DNA of 64,000 bases. Source: Orthonyx spaldingii (lineage: Eukaryota; Chordata; Aves; Passeriformes; Orthonychidae). Each line of letters begins with the position of its first letter. The first letter of the stretch is position 1. Made by a program: the position numbers and the translations under genes. The stretch is from NCBI GenBank assembly GCA_013397795.1, contig VZTJ01002642.1, forward strand, positions 372,001-436,000, read 5' to 3'. Below the pieces are notes generated by a model, which saw nothing but the letters and a program-made list of their open reading frames with translations, did not search any database and was not told where the DNA came from. Of this stretch, positions 24,924-38,026 are shown piece after piece.

Positions 24924-27900
24924 GATGCATATGTACACTGAGAGAGCTGGAGCATCAATTTCTGCTTCCTAGCTTTTAATTTTCCTTTTTAAAGTTACAG
25001 GCTACTTTCTTTTGTTTGCTTGATTGTTTTTTTTGTAAATCTGCTCTCAGCTCCTACATGTTTGGAGACTATTGTCCCAGTAACCTATATTATTTAATAT
25101 AATATAGTAATAAATAAGTGACTTGTCTTTGCATAATAGAATTTCTATATCCTTGTATTTATTTCATTTCAGAGATTTTTAGATTGTTAAGTAATCTTAG
25201 ATTCACTCTCTACCATTCTTTACTTATTTGACTTACTTCACGTTATATATAAATCATGATATGATAACATCAGAAAGTGTAATAAGAAAAATTTCCAGAA
25301 AGTAATTTAATATTATGGTAATTGTGATATAGCCTTGATATTATTTATTTCTATTTCCTACTTCTGAAACATAGGTGACAAGGTTTCCAGTAGACTTAAT
25401 CAATGTTAGACTTGTGTCACTGTATTTACTAGAAAATAAAATTAAAATTCATGGTATTGTGAAAGAATAAGGGAAGCAGAGACAAAGCTGATCAATATCA
25501 ATTTTTCGCTCTAAACAACATATAATTTAATACCTTTAACACTAAGAATTTTGTATTTTTTAAAATAATTCATTAGTTCAAGCATGTGTAGAATCTTTAT
25601 TTGTCACTTGGTTCTGTTAGTCTGGCATATGAAAATATAGTCCTGCCTTAAATTAAGAAATTGCTAAATTTATGCAAAGTCAATAACATTTTAGGACACA
25701 GAGTGTTTTAATTTTTTTTTTCATTTAGAAGATTTACTATACCTATTATTTTTTTCTTAGTAAATGGTTCTTTTAAGATTGGACACTTTTCATGCCTAAA
25801 TTTTGATACTGAAACACTTTTCATACCATAATTTTCCCTAAACACATTTTCAGTGCTCCTGTGTGACGTTAATAAAAGCTGAAACTCTAGTTTTCAGAAA
25901 TCTTATGGCTGACACAACCTATAAAGATGTCGATTCCAAGTGACAGTCAACACATTGCAGGATGTAACCATATGTTTGTAGAAAAAACAGAGAAGAATTT
26001 ATGACAACAAAACCTTTGTAGGAAGTGTGTGCATTTGACTAAAAGCTATTGCCCATCTTTAAATAGATTCAGTCAAGTCAGATAGACTAAGATATTAAAA
26101 CACAATTTTAGTGGCAGAAACCAGAGACAATCTTATTGTTGCCACCCATTTGTGACTTTTCAATGACAGTGAAGACAATATTTTCCAAATATAACTTCAA
26201 TAATGACTATTTTTCACTTAAGATAATGTCCAAAAAGAAGACATGAAAAGACCAGAAATACATCTTCCAACACATTTGACAAGAAAAATTTAAATTATAT
26301 TTGTTGAAGTTTTATTACTTTTACTTTTCTGAGAAAAATAATTAGAAGGATAATAGCCACAACCTTGAACCCTATGTTTTAGTATTTTTGTGTACTGTAC
26401 TTCTACATAACTTATTCTAGGCTCCGCATGGAATTTGATCTCCAGGGAGGCAGAGCAGTAAGATTCATCCCTTTCAACTCTGAGGAAAAATGCTGATCTG
26501 AAAGCAAGATAAAGACCACAGAATCAACATGAACCTCTTTCCCAGGCTTCTAGAAAAGTCACATTATATTGTTATAGGTAACTCAAGCAACATTCCCCTG
26601 AGTTTAAAGAAATATGTTGCACAGTTTTTAAAAAGATATATCACAAAATTGGTGAATACTGGACCTGTGTGAGTGATGTCACCAATTCTTAATTGCTTTG
26701 TTACAGCATCTTTCAGCAGCAAGGTTTTAGTGATGTGTTATGTTGGCTATATATTATTTCTGGAAGCCATCTAGCTTTTATTTCTAGAAAAAAGATATAA
26801 GAATAACTTTGGTATCTCATTTATTTTTACTTAACAATCAAGTGAACCAGGCACTAAATGCACACTTTATCCACCTCAGTAACTGTTCCACACAAAGAAT
26901 TAATGACCTCCTTCATTTGTTTGAACAATAGGAGTATAGAGTATGGATCTGTATATCCTGAGCTGGAATCATGCCAAGCCCACAGTGGTGATTTTGGTCC
27001 TGAAATGCTTCTGTATGCCTTTATTCTGCTAAATTTGTGTTGTACCCACAATAAATACATAAGGCAAGGCACTGTACAGCAGCATGTCCCATTTTTAAGA
27101 TTTGTTTTTGGTTACTTGCAACTTTTTCAAAGTTTAACCATTTGGATAAGCCCATTCTAGTTACCTCAATTTTCTGTATAGATGAATCTTTTGTTTTGGT
27201 GGAAGAGACAGGGAAGTCAATGTATTATAGGGCTTCGTGAGAAGTGGTTTGCCAAATGTTTGTCTGGAACGTGTCAAAGGGGAGCTTGTGTCGATCTTCT
27301 GAAAAGTCATCCAAAGTTTGACAAAACAGCAAAACTTAAGATCAGTGTTTGTGAGGGAGCTGGGTGAAAGTATTATCTCTTACACTCTCAGAGATAGTAA
27401 CAGATAATAACTCCTTTCTCAGTTCAGTAATGCCTTCAGTGCCTATCAATATAATATATGCCTTAGACCCAAATTAGTTTGACTTTTTTTCAAACTGTTC
27501 AACTGTTAACTTCAAACACGGCTGTCTTCATTCATGCACAGATTTAAATATCTAGATTTTAGAGCATCCGATTTCTGCCTGTGCTTTCAAGGAAATGAAA
27601 TTCACTCTTCACCAAAGACAGCTCTGAGGTAAATATTCAAGGCTATCATTATGTTGTTATTTAGAATAAGGATTTAATCCTATCAGGAGTAAAACTTCCA
27701 GACAACTGAGTGAATTAAAATACAGCCAGTGAGCTTCTGAAATTACAGGATATCTAGCTCCTGTTCATCCCTTCCTGACTGTCATTTCCTAGTAAAAGCT
27801 GTACTGAGAGATATTTGTGCAGTCTGCATGAGACCATGAAATCAAAGCTTAGTGCCTCGTACATTAGGTGTGATGCTTTCAGATAAATGTATTCCTTCCA

Positions 27901-28453
27901 CCGAGGCACATCTCCGTAGCTCCTTCAACCATGGAGTAGCTTCCAGATGGAGGGTAGGTTTCCAAGATAATGTAATAACTTTTCTGGTTAATAATAAAGT
28001 AAAGTGTAGATGAAAGCTCATTTTTTTTCCCAAGCCTACTATATATGATTCATTGCTCTTTTGCAAGTGAAGCTATCATTTTTATGACCCAAAACCAACA
28101 GTGATATTTCATAAATGTGTGAAGCTCATGACATTGACAATCTTTACTTTCTCTGTCCTTGAATTCTGTTATTTTTCCTGTGTTTGTGTAATGGCTATTT
28201 AAATTTTTAAATAATGTAAGTTAAACTGGTATTATGAAAACAAATCTTTTTGTCTGTTTTAACAGTCTATATTAATTTTATTTTATTTTTTGATACATTT
28301 CTTCTTGAGAAGTCAAATAAAATTTCAAGAAATTTCTATGGAAAGATCCTAATATACCCAATTTCTAATAAAATAGGCAAAAGAGATTTCTTCATGTCTG
28401 TTTTTAACCCAGATTTTCTTATCTTTTGTGTCATTATAAAACAAAGTAAATTT

Positions 28454-28469
28454 AAAAAAAAAAAAAAAA
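28454..28469. repeat. Poly-A run of 16
   Basis: A run of 16 A on the plus strand, followed by further A-rich DNA to about 28481. No AATAAA signal or retrocopy body is evident just upstream. Confidence 0.9.
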
Positions 28470-28481
28470 TAAAGAAAAAAG

Positions 28482-29794
28482 TACATTTTCTTTCTGCAAT
28501 AGCTTATATGATTTCATTCTGTCATATTTTGTAACTTATAGTCCTGGTTATAGTCTTATAGTCTTAATTTCTGTTATAATTTTTCTCTCTGTTGCTATGT
28601 TAGAGGTATATAAAAATTCAACTATAATCAAACAAAAGATTCAAACTTCTAAAGCAAGACTTTATTTTGGAATCTAAACCTGAATTACAACACTGGCAAT
28701 CCTGTAGGTTGTACCTAACACAGGTGGTACATTTCACAGTACCTGAAAACTTATTTAAGTCTCTTGAATGCCTACAGTTTTATCTATGCAAGTATTCAGT
28801 CCTGACTCTATTTTTTCAACATGAGCTCAACTTCTATGTTGTGTTTTTCTGCAGTCAAGCTCAAAAGCTAAGGATATCTTTGTTATGCCCCCTGAAGTTT
28901 TGAGTAGTCGTTCTCAAAATATAACTGATAACACTGATTCCTCAAAAAATTAATTAGTTTTATTTTTTTTGTTCCATTTCAGAGGCTGAGGGGAAAAATT
29001 ATTTGGATGGCCTCAGAGCTACGGGTATGATATACAATGCCTATTGTCTCTCTAAATTTGACTCTTCTTTTTAATTGATAGATACATAATTTAAGTTTAT
29101 CATACTTAGTGGGAGTTGAAACAAAGGGATGCTGAGTTTTTTCCTAGTTTAGCTTTCATTTCTTGAGAACAGGGTTTTCCTGAAAATTAGTGCATCACTA
29201 TTACATTTTTAGACTTAATTACAAATTTTTGCACACAGACTGATTTTAAAATTAATAGAAACTGAAAATATGTTAAAAGAATGAAAATTTAGTTCAGTTT
29301 TCATGTATATGTTTAAAGTTAGTAAGGTAGCCATGCAGTTTAAATGACATGTTGACTTCAGAGAGACAATCTCATGAATCTTGCAGTTATGACAGCTAAG
29401 GCCAAAATCTACTTTCAGATCCATGGGACAGTCTGTATTTGAATGCATTCAAATCAAAAAGCTGAGGAAGAAGGTGAGAAGATGTTACTGTGCACATCAT
29501 CTTTAAAGTTACAAAATATTCAGAAATATGTAGCTGTTTTCATTGTAAAGGGGTGCAAATGTTTGTTTATAAAGCTCTAATAATTTTCTAAATAAAGTCA
29601 ATACACCCTTGAATTGCTTTGATAAACTGAAAATGAGACCTATTTTGACACAGGTATGAATTGGAACTAAATTATTGTTTTGTGGTGGGTCATTACATTT
29701 TACAGGGTTCATCTGAACCAATATCTACAGGCAAGACAAATCATCTCACCTGTGGCCTGAACCAGTGACTTCAAAGCTCAGTCATTGATCCAGT
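28482..29794. other. AT-rich non-coding stretch
   Basis: Nothing is recognised. Short open stretches on both strands (at most 78 codons) have no exon signals. Confidence 0.5.
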
Positions 29795-29863
29795 ATTCCA
29801 ATTAGCTCTCTAGGTGAGATAATCCTTTAATTCCAATTAGCTCTCAAGGTGGACAATCCTTTA
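29795..29863. repeat. Tandem duplication, 35 bp and 34 bp copies
   Basis: Copy 1 (29795-29829) and copy 2 (29830-29863) both begin ATTCCAATTAGCTCTC and end AATCCTTTA or CAATCCTTTA. They differ by a few substitutions and one single-base indel, so the duplication is direct, head to tail and not brand new. Confidence 0.95.
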
Positions 29864-32800
29864 ACATCAGGACAAGCTTGGACTGTCTCAGCTTGATGCC
29901 CATTTTCATCACTGTCAACAGCTGCAGCCAAGCTCCTGTTCCTGCAGCAAACAGCTCCAGAAGCTATTAGTGTTTTTACAGATCTCAACAGACAGCATTG
30001 CTGCACATTTGCAAACAACTGTTACATGTGATTAGTGTCAAACCAACCTACTAAACCAAAATATTCTGAAAAGAAGATTTAAGACATGAGAGTTATAGTG
30101 CCATTGCAAAATACTTATACCTCTTTAAAGGGAATGCTGACTTTCACAAAATAACATTTTGAGTTTTATCTTACTATAAAGTGGAAGTGGGTTTGGAGGG
30201 AGAGATTATAAGTGCCACACACAGCTATTCAGTATGTCTGAACAAAGAGCTACATGTAAGGAGATCTATAAAATCAAAGAATGTTAGCAAACTAAATGCT
30301 GCTGTGCTCATTTTTTACACTGACTCACATTTATCTTAAAAGATATTATGAAGGAAAATAAACTCCAATATATATAATTTGGGAACATTGTGCTATAATC
30401 TTGATGTTTTCTAAATCTTTTTTTGGCTGCATCACAGAGCTTAAAGTTGATATTTTCAAAAAAAATCCTTTTTCATGATATTCAAAATACTACCATATAA
30501 AACAGAGGCCCTAAAAAGCTGATGTGAAGGAAAATTCCCTAACATGCTAGCTACATTAGGCTTAATATTAACATATTGCAAAGTGAAAAGAGGGCACCTG
30601 CAGGCATTTTATTTTGAGGGCATCATTTAAGCTTGCATTCAAAAGCTGTGCTTTAAGTCTGAACTTTCACCGCTAAAGTGGTTTTTGAGTTTGGTAAAAA
30701 CTGTCAGGGCAGTAGGCCTGAATCTTTAGTATTACAGCACCAGCACTTGGGGCTAGATTAGAACCATAATTAGGATGCCTTAGGCAAAGGAGAAATTGAA
30801 AGTCATAGCAAACCTCATCAAAGAACAAGTCTGCGCTCCCCAACTGTTATCCTGAACTGTTGTCTTATTCTGATCCTCACCCCTTTTCTTCCCCCTGGAA
30901 GAATTCCTCTTTTGTTGCCTTGCACAGAAATGAGAACTGGTATGTCATCTTCCGTCACCTGGCTGGCTCTGTTCTCTTGTCATTCACTTATGGAAAGAGG
31001 TGAATTAAGACCGTGTGCTGCTTTTCCTTCTCCGTGCACTCTGAACAAGACTGAGCCAGCAAATAAGATGAACTTTAACTGTTTAAGGAATGATATTACT
31101 GAGCTCAGTGACTGGTTAATGCTTGTCTTCAGTATTTTTGGTCTCTGTCTGATTATATGAATGCCTATATCCTACTATTAGTCAAGGCTTGTTTCCTTAA
31201 AGATTAAATATTTGTTAGCTGAATATTGTTTACCTCATCGATGGCATAGTATCATTTTCATTTACTATGATATCAACTTTCTAGTTGTCCTAAGGTATTC
31301 CATTTAAGAAAAATAAACATTGCAGTTATTAAACTATGGGTTTTACATCATAATAATTTATCAAAAAAGAACTGAATTCAACTAACTGTGTGGCTGTGCC
31401 GCAAGGGAGAAACAATCTGTAGTAAGACATCAAATTGGTTTCAGGAAAACAGCTGAAAAGCCCATGCCAAAAAATGCTGCTGCTGCATTGTGTTTGCATT
31501 TCTGTGATGGGATTTACATAACTCAACATGACATTATATTGGCTAAGACACAAATCTAGTCTTTAATCCAACAAGACGCACAGAGCCTTCTATGTTGTGT
31601 CACTGCGATCCCCTCTGCCAGGCTTCTGTCTCTTGCCCAGCCAAACACAATCTTTGCACATATTTATCCATTTAATACCTGCTGCATGTTACCCACTGCT
31701 TGCTTGCCCACCAAGTTACAGTATTCACACATAAAGTGCTCTCCTTGCAGACTTCTTATTTGCCAGTGATACATAAGTGCCCAAAGGGCAATTGCAATTT
31801 TGTTTACACAGTGAATGAAAATACGCCTTTCCTCTATTGGATCATCATTGCCCTTTAATCTTTCTGCTTTGTTTCATTCCCCTGATATTTACTGGCCTTT
31901 AATGAGTTTTTAGCATGGACACAGTTAGAATGGCAATCTGTCCATTAAGATACCCCCAAAGATCTTCCTTTGCAAACTGCTAATCAAGGACGCAATTGCA
32001 AGTCCGCACTGTAGACAGTGTGCCAGTTCTGGGGGCTGTGGAATAATTTTGAAAGAAAATACTAACCTGATACTTATTTAAACTGCTCAAGTTTTGCCTA
32101 AATCTTCACTAAACACTTTCTGTTGCAGTCCTTCCTTAGTTCTTTTCCAAAAAAAACCAAAGCTTCAGTCTCCCTGAGGAAAAGTAGATGCAGAAATAAG
32201 TTTCTAAGTTTCTGAGTGCTATGAATAGCAATAACCAATAATACTATCAGGCAGGTCAGTGTCAGCTTACAGCCAACATAAGAGCAAAACACAATTCTAG
32301 TAGTTTAGTCTTTAATCCTAAACCTGTGTTTATATTCAAGTTATGGCTTTTATAGACACAATTATCATGTAAAATGACAACATTATAGTAGAGATATTCC
32401 CTATGATTGAGTACATGAAATATTTATCAACTGCCCATAAAGACAAGCTACCTTGACTTATAATGTTTAAAGGCATTTAATTCTTAGTTCTCCTATCAAT
32501 TTAAAAAATATCCTACATTTATTCTATCATGTCTCATCACTACATACTCATATTTTTGTGAATTTTGTTAGGCTTTTTGTTCTTTATAAGACTATTCTTT
32601 ATATTATTAAAAAAATTAATTTCTTTACATGCTATCACTTTTCTCATAAATTCGAATGTGTTTGCTATTTTCAGTCTCACAAAATTACCTGATCTTCCTC
32701 TTCAACCCATAAAATCCTATGATGCCTATATAGACCTTCTTAAATCTCTGCTTCCCGTTTGCAGTCCCCGAATATTCTGAGACAGTTCTTTTGTTTTCCT

Positions 32801-35800
32801 TTCCTTAGAGAACCATCTTCAATTTCTCAGGGCAAATCTCACAGTCAGAAAATCCTTTCCTGCTTCAGACACTTATACCTTTCTCTTTAAAGTGGGGGCT
32901 CTTTCAGCTGCTATCTGCAATTCCCAGAGCTTAGCTGAATTGAAAACTGCAGACAATACAGTGCTTGAGATGTAATCCACTTACTTGCCTGAAGAATTCT
33001 CTCAAGAGAGTCTCAGTTGACAATGCCATTTTGGCATCTAGATCAGAGTGATCTAGCAATCCTAGGTTAGAGTGGAAAATACAAAACTGCAAAAGAAGAA
33101 ATCCAAAAATCACCACTCTAATCCATTCTTAAAACTAGCTGGCTCTCATTTTTCCAACTTTTCTGCAGAGAGTTCCCTGCTTAGTCTATTATGAGGCAAC
33201 AGCTGGCTGTTGACTAGGCATAATTGGATTCAGGCAAAAATAAGCTGCAAGAATGCATCATTTTCCTGTGCACTTATGGGTTCAGTTCCACTTGGTTGTG
33301 AAAATCCCTTAAAAGCTTCCCTCTGCTATCAGAAAAAGGCTGAGGTCAGCTGGAGCACTCCAGTGAACACTGCCTGGATTTAAATTGCTTTGGTTAACAG
33401 GTTCATTCTCAGTAAAGATTTGTCAGTTAAGGATTCTCTTTCCCATATGCTCTGGCAGACTTCAAGTCTGTTGAGCATGATACAGATTTCCATCCTCTCA
33501 TACTTTTCTCTTCATTGGAATCCTTCTGACTGTTGCCTCTGAACACATTTTTTCTAGGGAAATAAAAATAGAAACATATATTATTAGATTTTATTTCTGT
33601 ACTCAAATCCTTGTTAGAAAAGGCAAATTTAAATAATAGGGTAGTTGAAAACTTAGGAACATCCAAGAGTCTTTATGAAGCAAAAATTCAACACATAAAT
33701 TGCAATGATAGGAAAATAAGATTATTTTTCTTCAAACTGCATGAAATATACTATACAGCTACAATAAAGAAAATATAAAAAAACTAAACTCATAAGCTCT
33801 TACTAACATCTGTCATCAAACAGTATTCCAGTAACTATACCTTTATAGTAGTTTAGTACACCTTCACTCTAAATGACCATCTGTTCTGATCTCTAAAACT
33901 GTATTTGTAGGATGGGACAAAAGGGTGTTTTTTTTAAGTCAGAAAATTAATTTGTATGCATGAGTTGTGATAATAAAAAATGCATATTTAAAGTATTGTA
34001 TTATTTTATAAGCAAAATAATCCTATTAGCTGAAAGGAGTCTAAAATTATTTTTGATTGTTGCAGTATGTCCTGGTTCAGGAGTTTCTCAGCAGTAAGTT
34101 GATGACAACTCACAGGCACTTCCATAAGGTGGAAGTCTAGACTTCTGTCAAAAATTTGCAAATGCAAATGTGTTCATGTTTCAGCAGATCCAGTTTCCAA
34201 AACTGCATTGTAAGAAACTTCATTCTTTGACAAACCCATAGCCAAAGAGACTTTTTTTAAACATAGCTTTCAAAACATACGTTCAGTCTGTAACAAGTTC
34301 TACCTAATACCTGTACTTATGTATAGGTTTCCCATGAAATGACTGATGAAAACAAACAAAACCTAAGAATACAGAAGGAAATTATCTGTCAGCAAAACAC
34401 TTCTTTCTCTTTGTTGTTTGTGATTATTGTATCGGTCATGTCACACTCAAAAGCCAAATTTCTTTGTGGTTTTAGATTCATCATAAATAACTCTTTTAAT
34501 TAGTAGGAAACTCTAGGATAATATAGAGACTTTGCCAGGGTTTAACATTTTCTTCTATTTCAGTAGACCCATGGGTACTACATCATAAGTGCTGCTTTGA
34601 TTGGTGGGCTTGGAAAAAAAATTAGGTTTATACACTTGTGCACTAAAAAGATAAGAAAGCCAAGGGGAACTATTAACATTTGGAATTTAAGAGAAATTAG
34701 AATTGTCATATGGAGTGTGCCTTTAAAAATGATAGCTCTGGTCGATGGAAACTTTCTTTCTGTCTGGGTAAACAGTATTTCAGCCTTTGGACTTGTTTGA
34801 GTACTGTCAGGAGGAAAAACTCAAACGTTCAGCAAGCAAAGCTTTCCACAAGCATATAGCTGCAACATTAGCGTGGAAAGTGGGCGTTTAGGAGTCAGTA
34901 TCTGCCACTGTTACTGACCCTGAACAGTAATACCGGGGATTTAACTGAAATTCCTCACACATAAGTAATACCTTGGCCACGCTGTATTCAAAGCAATTGA
35001 ATTCAAAGGCACAACTGACTAAACTCAGAGGTGTTGCTCATCACTTCACAGTAACATTCCCTGTACTATCAACAGTTACAGCAGCATCCAAGATTTTTTG
35101 TGCCTGCCAAGTGACCCTTTATAGAACAGAGAATAACCTGTGAAAGTGTGACTCTGTCCTGGATGTACATTTACACACAGATGTATATGCATATGTTTAT
35201 GAACATAGACAAAAATGCTTGCAGGGCTTGTTTGAATTACAGGTATTAGAGATTGGCAAAGAACTTGATATTACTGTGAATGCCTTTAACCAGAAAATAT
35301 CCAGTAATAACTGCAAGAAATCAAGATGCTTTGAGTCTTTTCATCAGTGAGATCCAATTCTGAGACAACTTTTCTATGGTTAATAGTCACAACAAACCAA
35401 ACGTGTGAGCAGCTGGTGGAGAAAATAGCTTATTGATGTTATGCTGGGAAAGAACATGAGTCTTGCAATCTGTGCAGCAACCAAATACAATAAGAACTGT
35501 AGATTTGATTTTGGATGAAATACTCATTTAAAATGTTTACAATTGTATTACAGTCTTTATCCAATATTTCTTTCATTGCTCTAACTTTGTTGAAACAACT
35601 CTTGAGCAGTGGGTGAGCTTCCAAAGTAAAATAAATGATAGAGTAAGAGGGAAAATTTATAATGCATAATAGATGGAAGAACAGGTGCATCAGAAAGTTC
35701 TATATTTTGGACAGATTGTAAAACAGATATTTGGATGTGACTGGATTATAAATTCTGTAAGCAGAGGAAATGCAAGGAGACAGAAGTAAAGCAAACTGTT

Positions 35801-37964
35801 CTAGATTTGATAACTATTATTGTTCTGACTTGAAATATTAGACATTATTTAGAAACATTTGGTTGGGAGAACGGACATGTCTGAAAATAAATATAGGGAA
35901 CTTCCCTCATTTACTACTTTTACTCCTGCTTCTGTTCTTGGTTTTGTTAATAGTACCAGTTTTACTACCCTACAGTATGGAAAATTGTATGTACAAACAC
36001 ACTTCTACTAAAAAAAAAAAGGCTTCCTTGGATTTAAATCAAAATACCTGACTGAAAAAGATGACATTTCATTTATCTCAGCCAAAATCTAAGCCCTGGC
36101 AACAGTTTTGTAGTTGATATAAAGTTGTTGCAAATTGCTAGCACTTGAAATCAATTCAGATATCCTCCAGGTTCTTATCTTCTGCAACTCCCCTCTTTCT
36201 CCTTTACCTCTTCAAAACCCCTTAAAACATCCATCTAAGTCCCAGTGCCCAATTGATGCTTCCCAGCAGATTTACTGTCCTAGCAGGGTAACTCAGGAGG
36301 TTCACAGCATTGCAAGAGTGGCCATCACAAAATCAGGATTGTCAGCTCAGTAGGGCAGGAAGCTTTGAGTCAAATGCTCAGCTGTAGTAGAGTAATTTTC
36401 AGAGAGAAAAAAAATCCACATGTGCCTGAAGACATCTCTGAAATTCGATCTTTCCAAGAGGGTTTATCTAATGCCTAGACATACTGTGACAGTAGCTGGA
36501 AACTACCAGAGCACTCCCCACCTATTTTTTGCTTAGTGTGAAAAAATAGGTATGGGATTGCATTCCTACGGGCTGGCTGTGGTCCCTTAGACTGCTACAA
36601 AGTCTAGTGTCACAATAAGTTTCTGCTTTAGAAAAGGCTTTGTGCTCAGCAAAAGAAGCAATATTTTTAGTTGGCTTAATCCCATGAAAGGACTGAAATT
36701 TCCAAACATCTCATTAGCTTAGTAAGGGTAGAAGATACTAGGAAAGTTACAGGAACTGTTTAGCATCTGGAAGTATCTCTAAAAGTTATCATGACTCAAA
36801 CAATATGCTCAAAGTAGGCAGGGATGCTGGAAGACTTTAGTACAAAAACTGATATTAATATCCTCTCAAACATATTTTCTGCAGCTCAAAACCCACAGTA
36901 TTTCAGTATGCATGGCACTATGCTCTTGCCTTTCTCACTCACATCCCTCATCTCACCAGTTTAATGAATTTTGATTAACCGGTGCTGCTACTTCTGAACT
37001 GCCTGCTTAAATTCTTGGCGATATTGTGGAAAAAGATTGTCCTCCATCTATAGGTTCTAGGTGTTTACACATAAAGCAGACCTTTTGTTATTTTATTGAC
37101 ATTTCAAGTAAAATTAACTTGAAGGCTTTATGAAGTCTTAAATGCTTAGATCTCCAAAGTCACAGTTACAATGTTTAAATCCCATATTTTCATTAGCACA
37201 GTATGTGTTTTCCTTACTATGTGTTACATATGAGTCTAATCAGAGACCTGTGTAAAGTCCACTGGGAGATCCTTGCAGCAAGTGTTACTAATTAGAATAG
37301 TGGAGGAAATTTACTTGAGTCATTCTTTAATCAAGAGAAATACTCCTGATAATGTGAGTTTTGTAGCAGTAAAGACTAGCTAGGGACTTGAGGATCCGGC
37401 CTGAAATGAATAGAAAAACAAACAATCAAAGACAACAGAAAGAAACCTTTTTTTCCCCTTTCCACTGGTGGGAATCAGGTCTGGCTTCAAATGCACAACC
37501 TTATACTAAACACCTGTCCAAGAACTATACCATATATACTTTATTTAACTGCACATAAATGTATGCTGTACCATAAGCTTTTTTTGAATATGTTTTATTT
37601 TTAAGAATATTTTCATATATTTTCATTCATTTTATTAATGGTTAACATGACTCTAAATGCTGTGTGCTTTTAGTTTATTTTAAATTTTCCTCATATTCTG
37701 TCTCAAGGTCTTAATTTTTGGAAGCATTTAAATTTTTTGACATTTTAAAAGCATGGCACTTTTAGTTATGTACTAAGAATGTAAGGTCAACACGTAAGAA
37801 CTAATGCCCGATAAAAGTGTGAGTCAAATATTTCTTAGCTGGTTTAAGCATAAGTACATGATGAACTAAGAGTTCTTTGAATTAAGTAGTGACTTGAAGT
37901 CATTTTCTAGGTTACAGAGATTGCTACACAGACCCTTCTACTGCATTCTCTGTGTTAAATTCTA

Positions 37965-37965
<1 letters not shown>
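29864..37965. other. AT-rich non-coding stretch with complex segments
   Basis: About 8 kb without a supported gene. Three segments are more complex and less AT-rich than the rest and could be conserved non-coding elements: 31560-32030 (with two GCAATTGCA palindromes and a TGTTTACAC forkhead-like site), 33170-33420 and 34840-35110. This is inference from composition and motif content only. Small open stretches (at most 83 codons) lack exon signals. Confidence 0.45.

Positions 37966-38024
<59 letters not shown>
37966..38024. repeat. Pure poly-A tract of 59 bases
   Basis: An uninterrupted run of 59 A on the plus strand. The upstream 100 bases contain no polyadenylation signal at the right distance, and I find no matching short direct repeats flanking the tract, so a processed retrocopy is not demonstrated. 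The 60-codon frame with a poly-lysine run across it is an artefact of the tract. Confidence 0.97.

Positions 38025-38026
<2 letters not shown>

Larger units (their letters stand above)
23059..28453. other. AT-rich non-coding stretch
   Basis: I see no gene. An AAT/AAC trinucleotide tract and an AT hairpin lie near 24.85-24.92 kb. Very AT-rich DNA without evident structure dominates 24.8-26.4 kb. Open stretches of up to 100 codons (26858-27160, overlapping one on the other strand) are frame shadows without exon signals. Confidence 0.55.
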
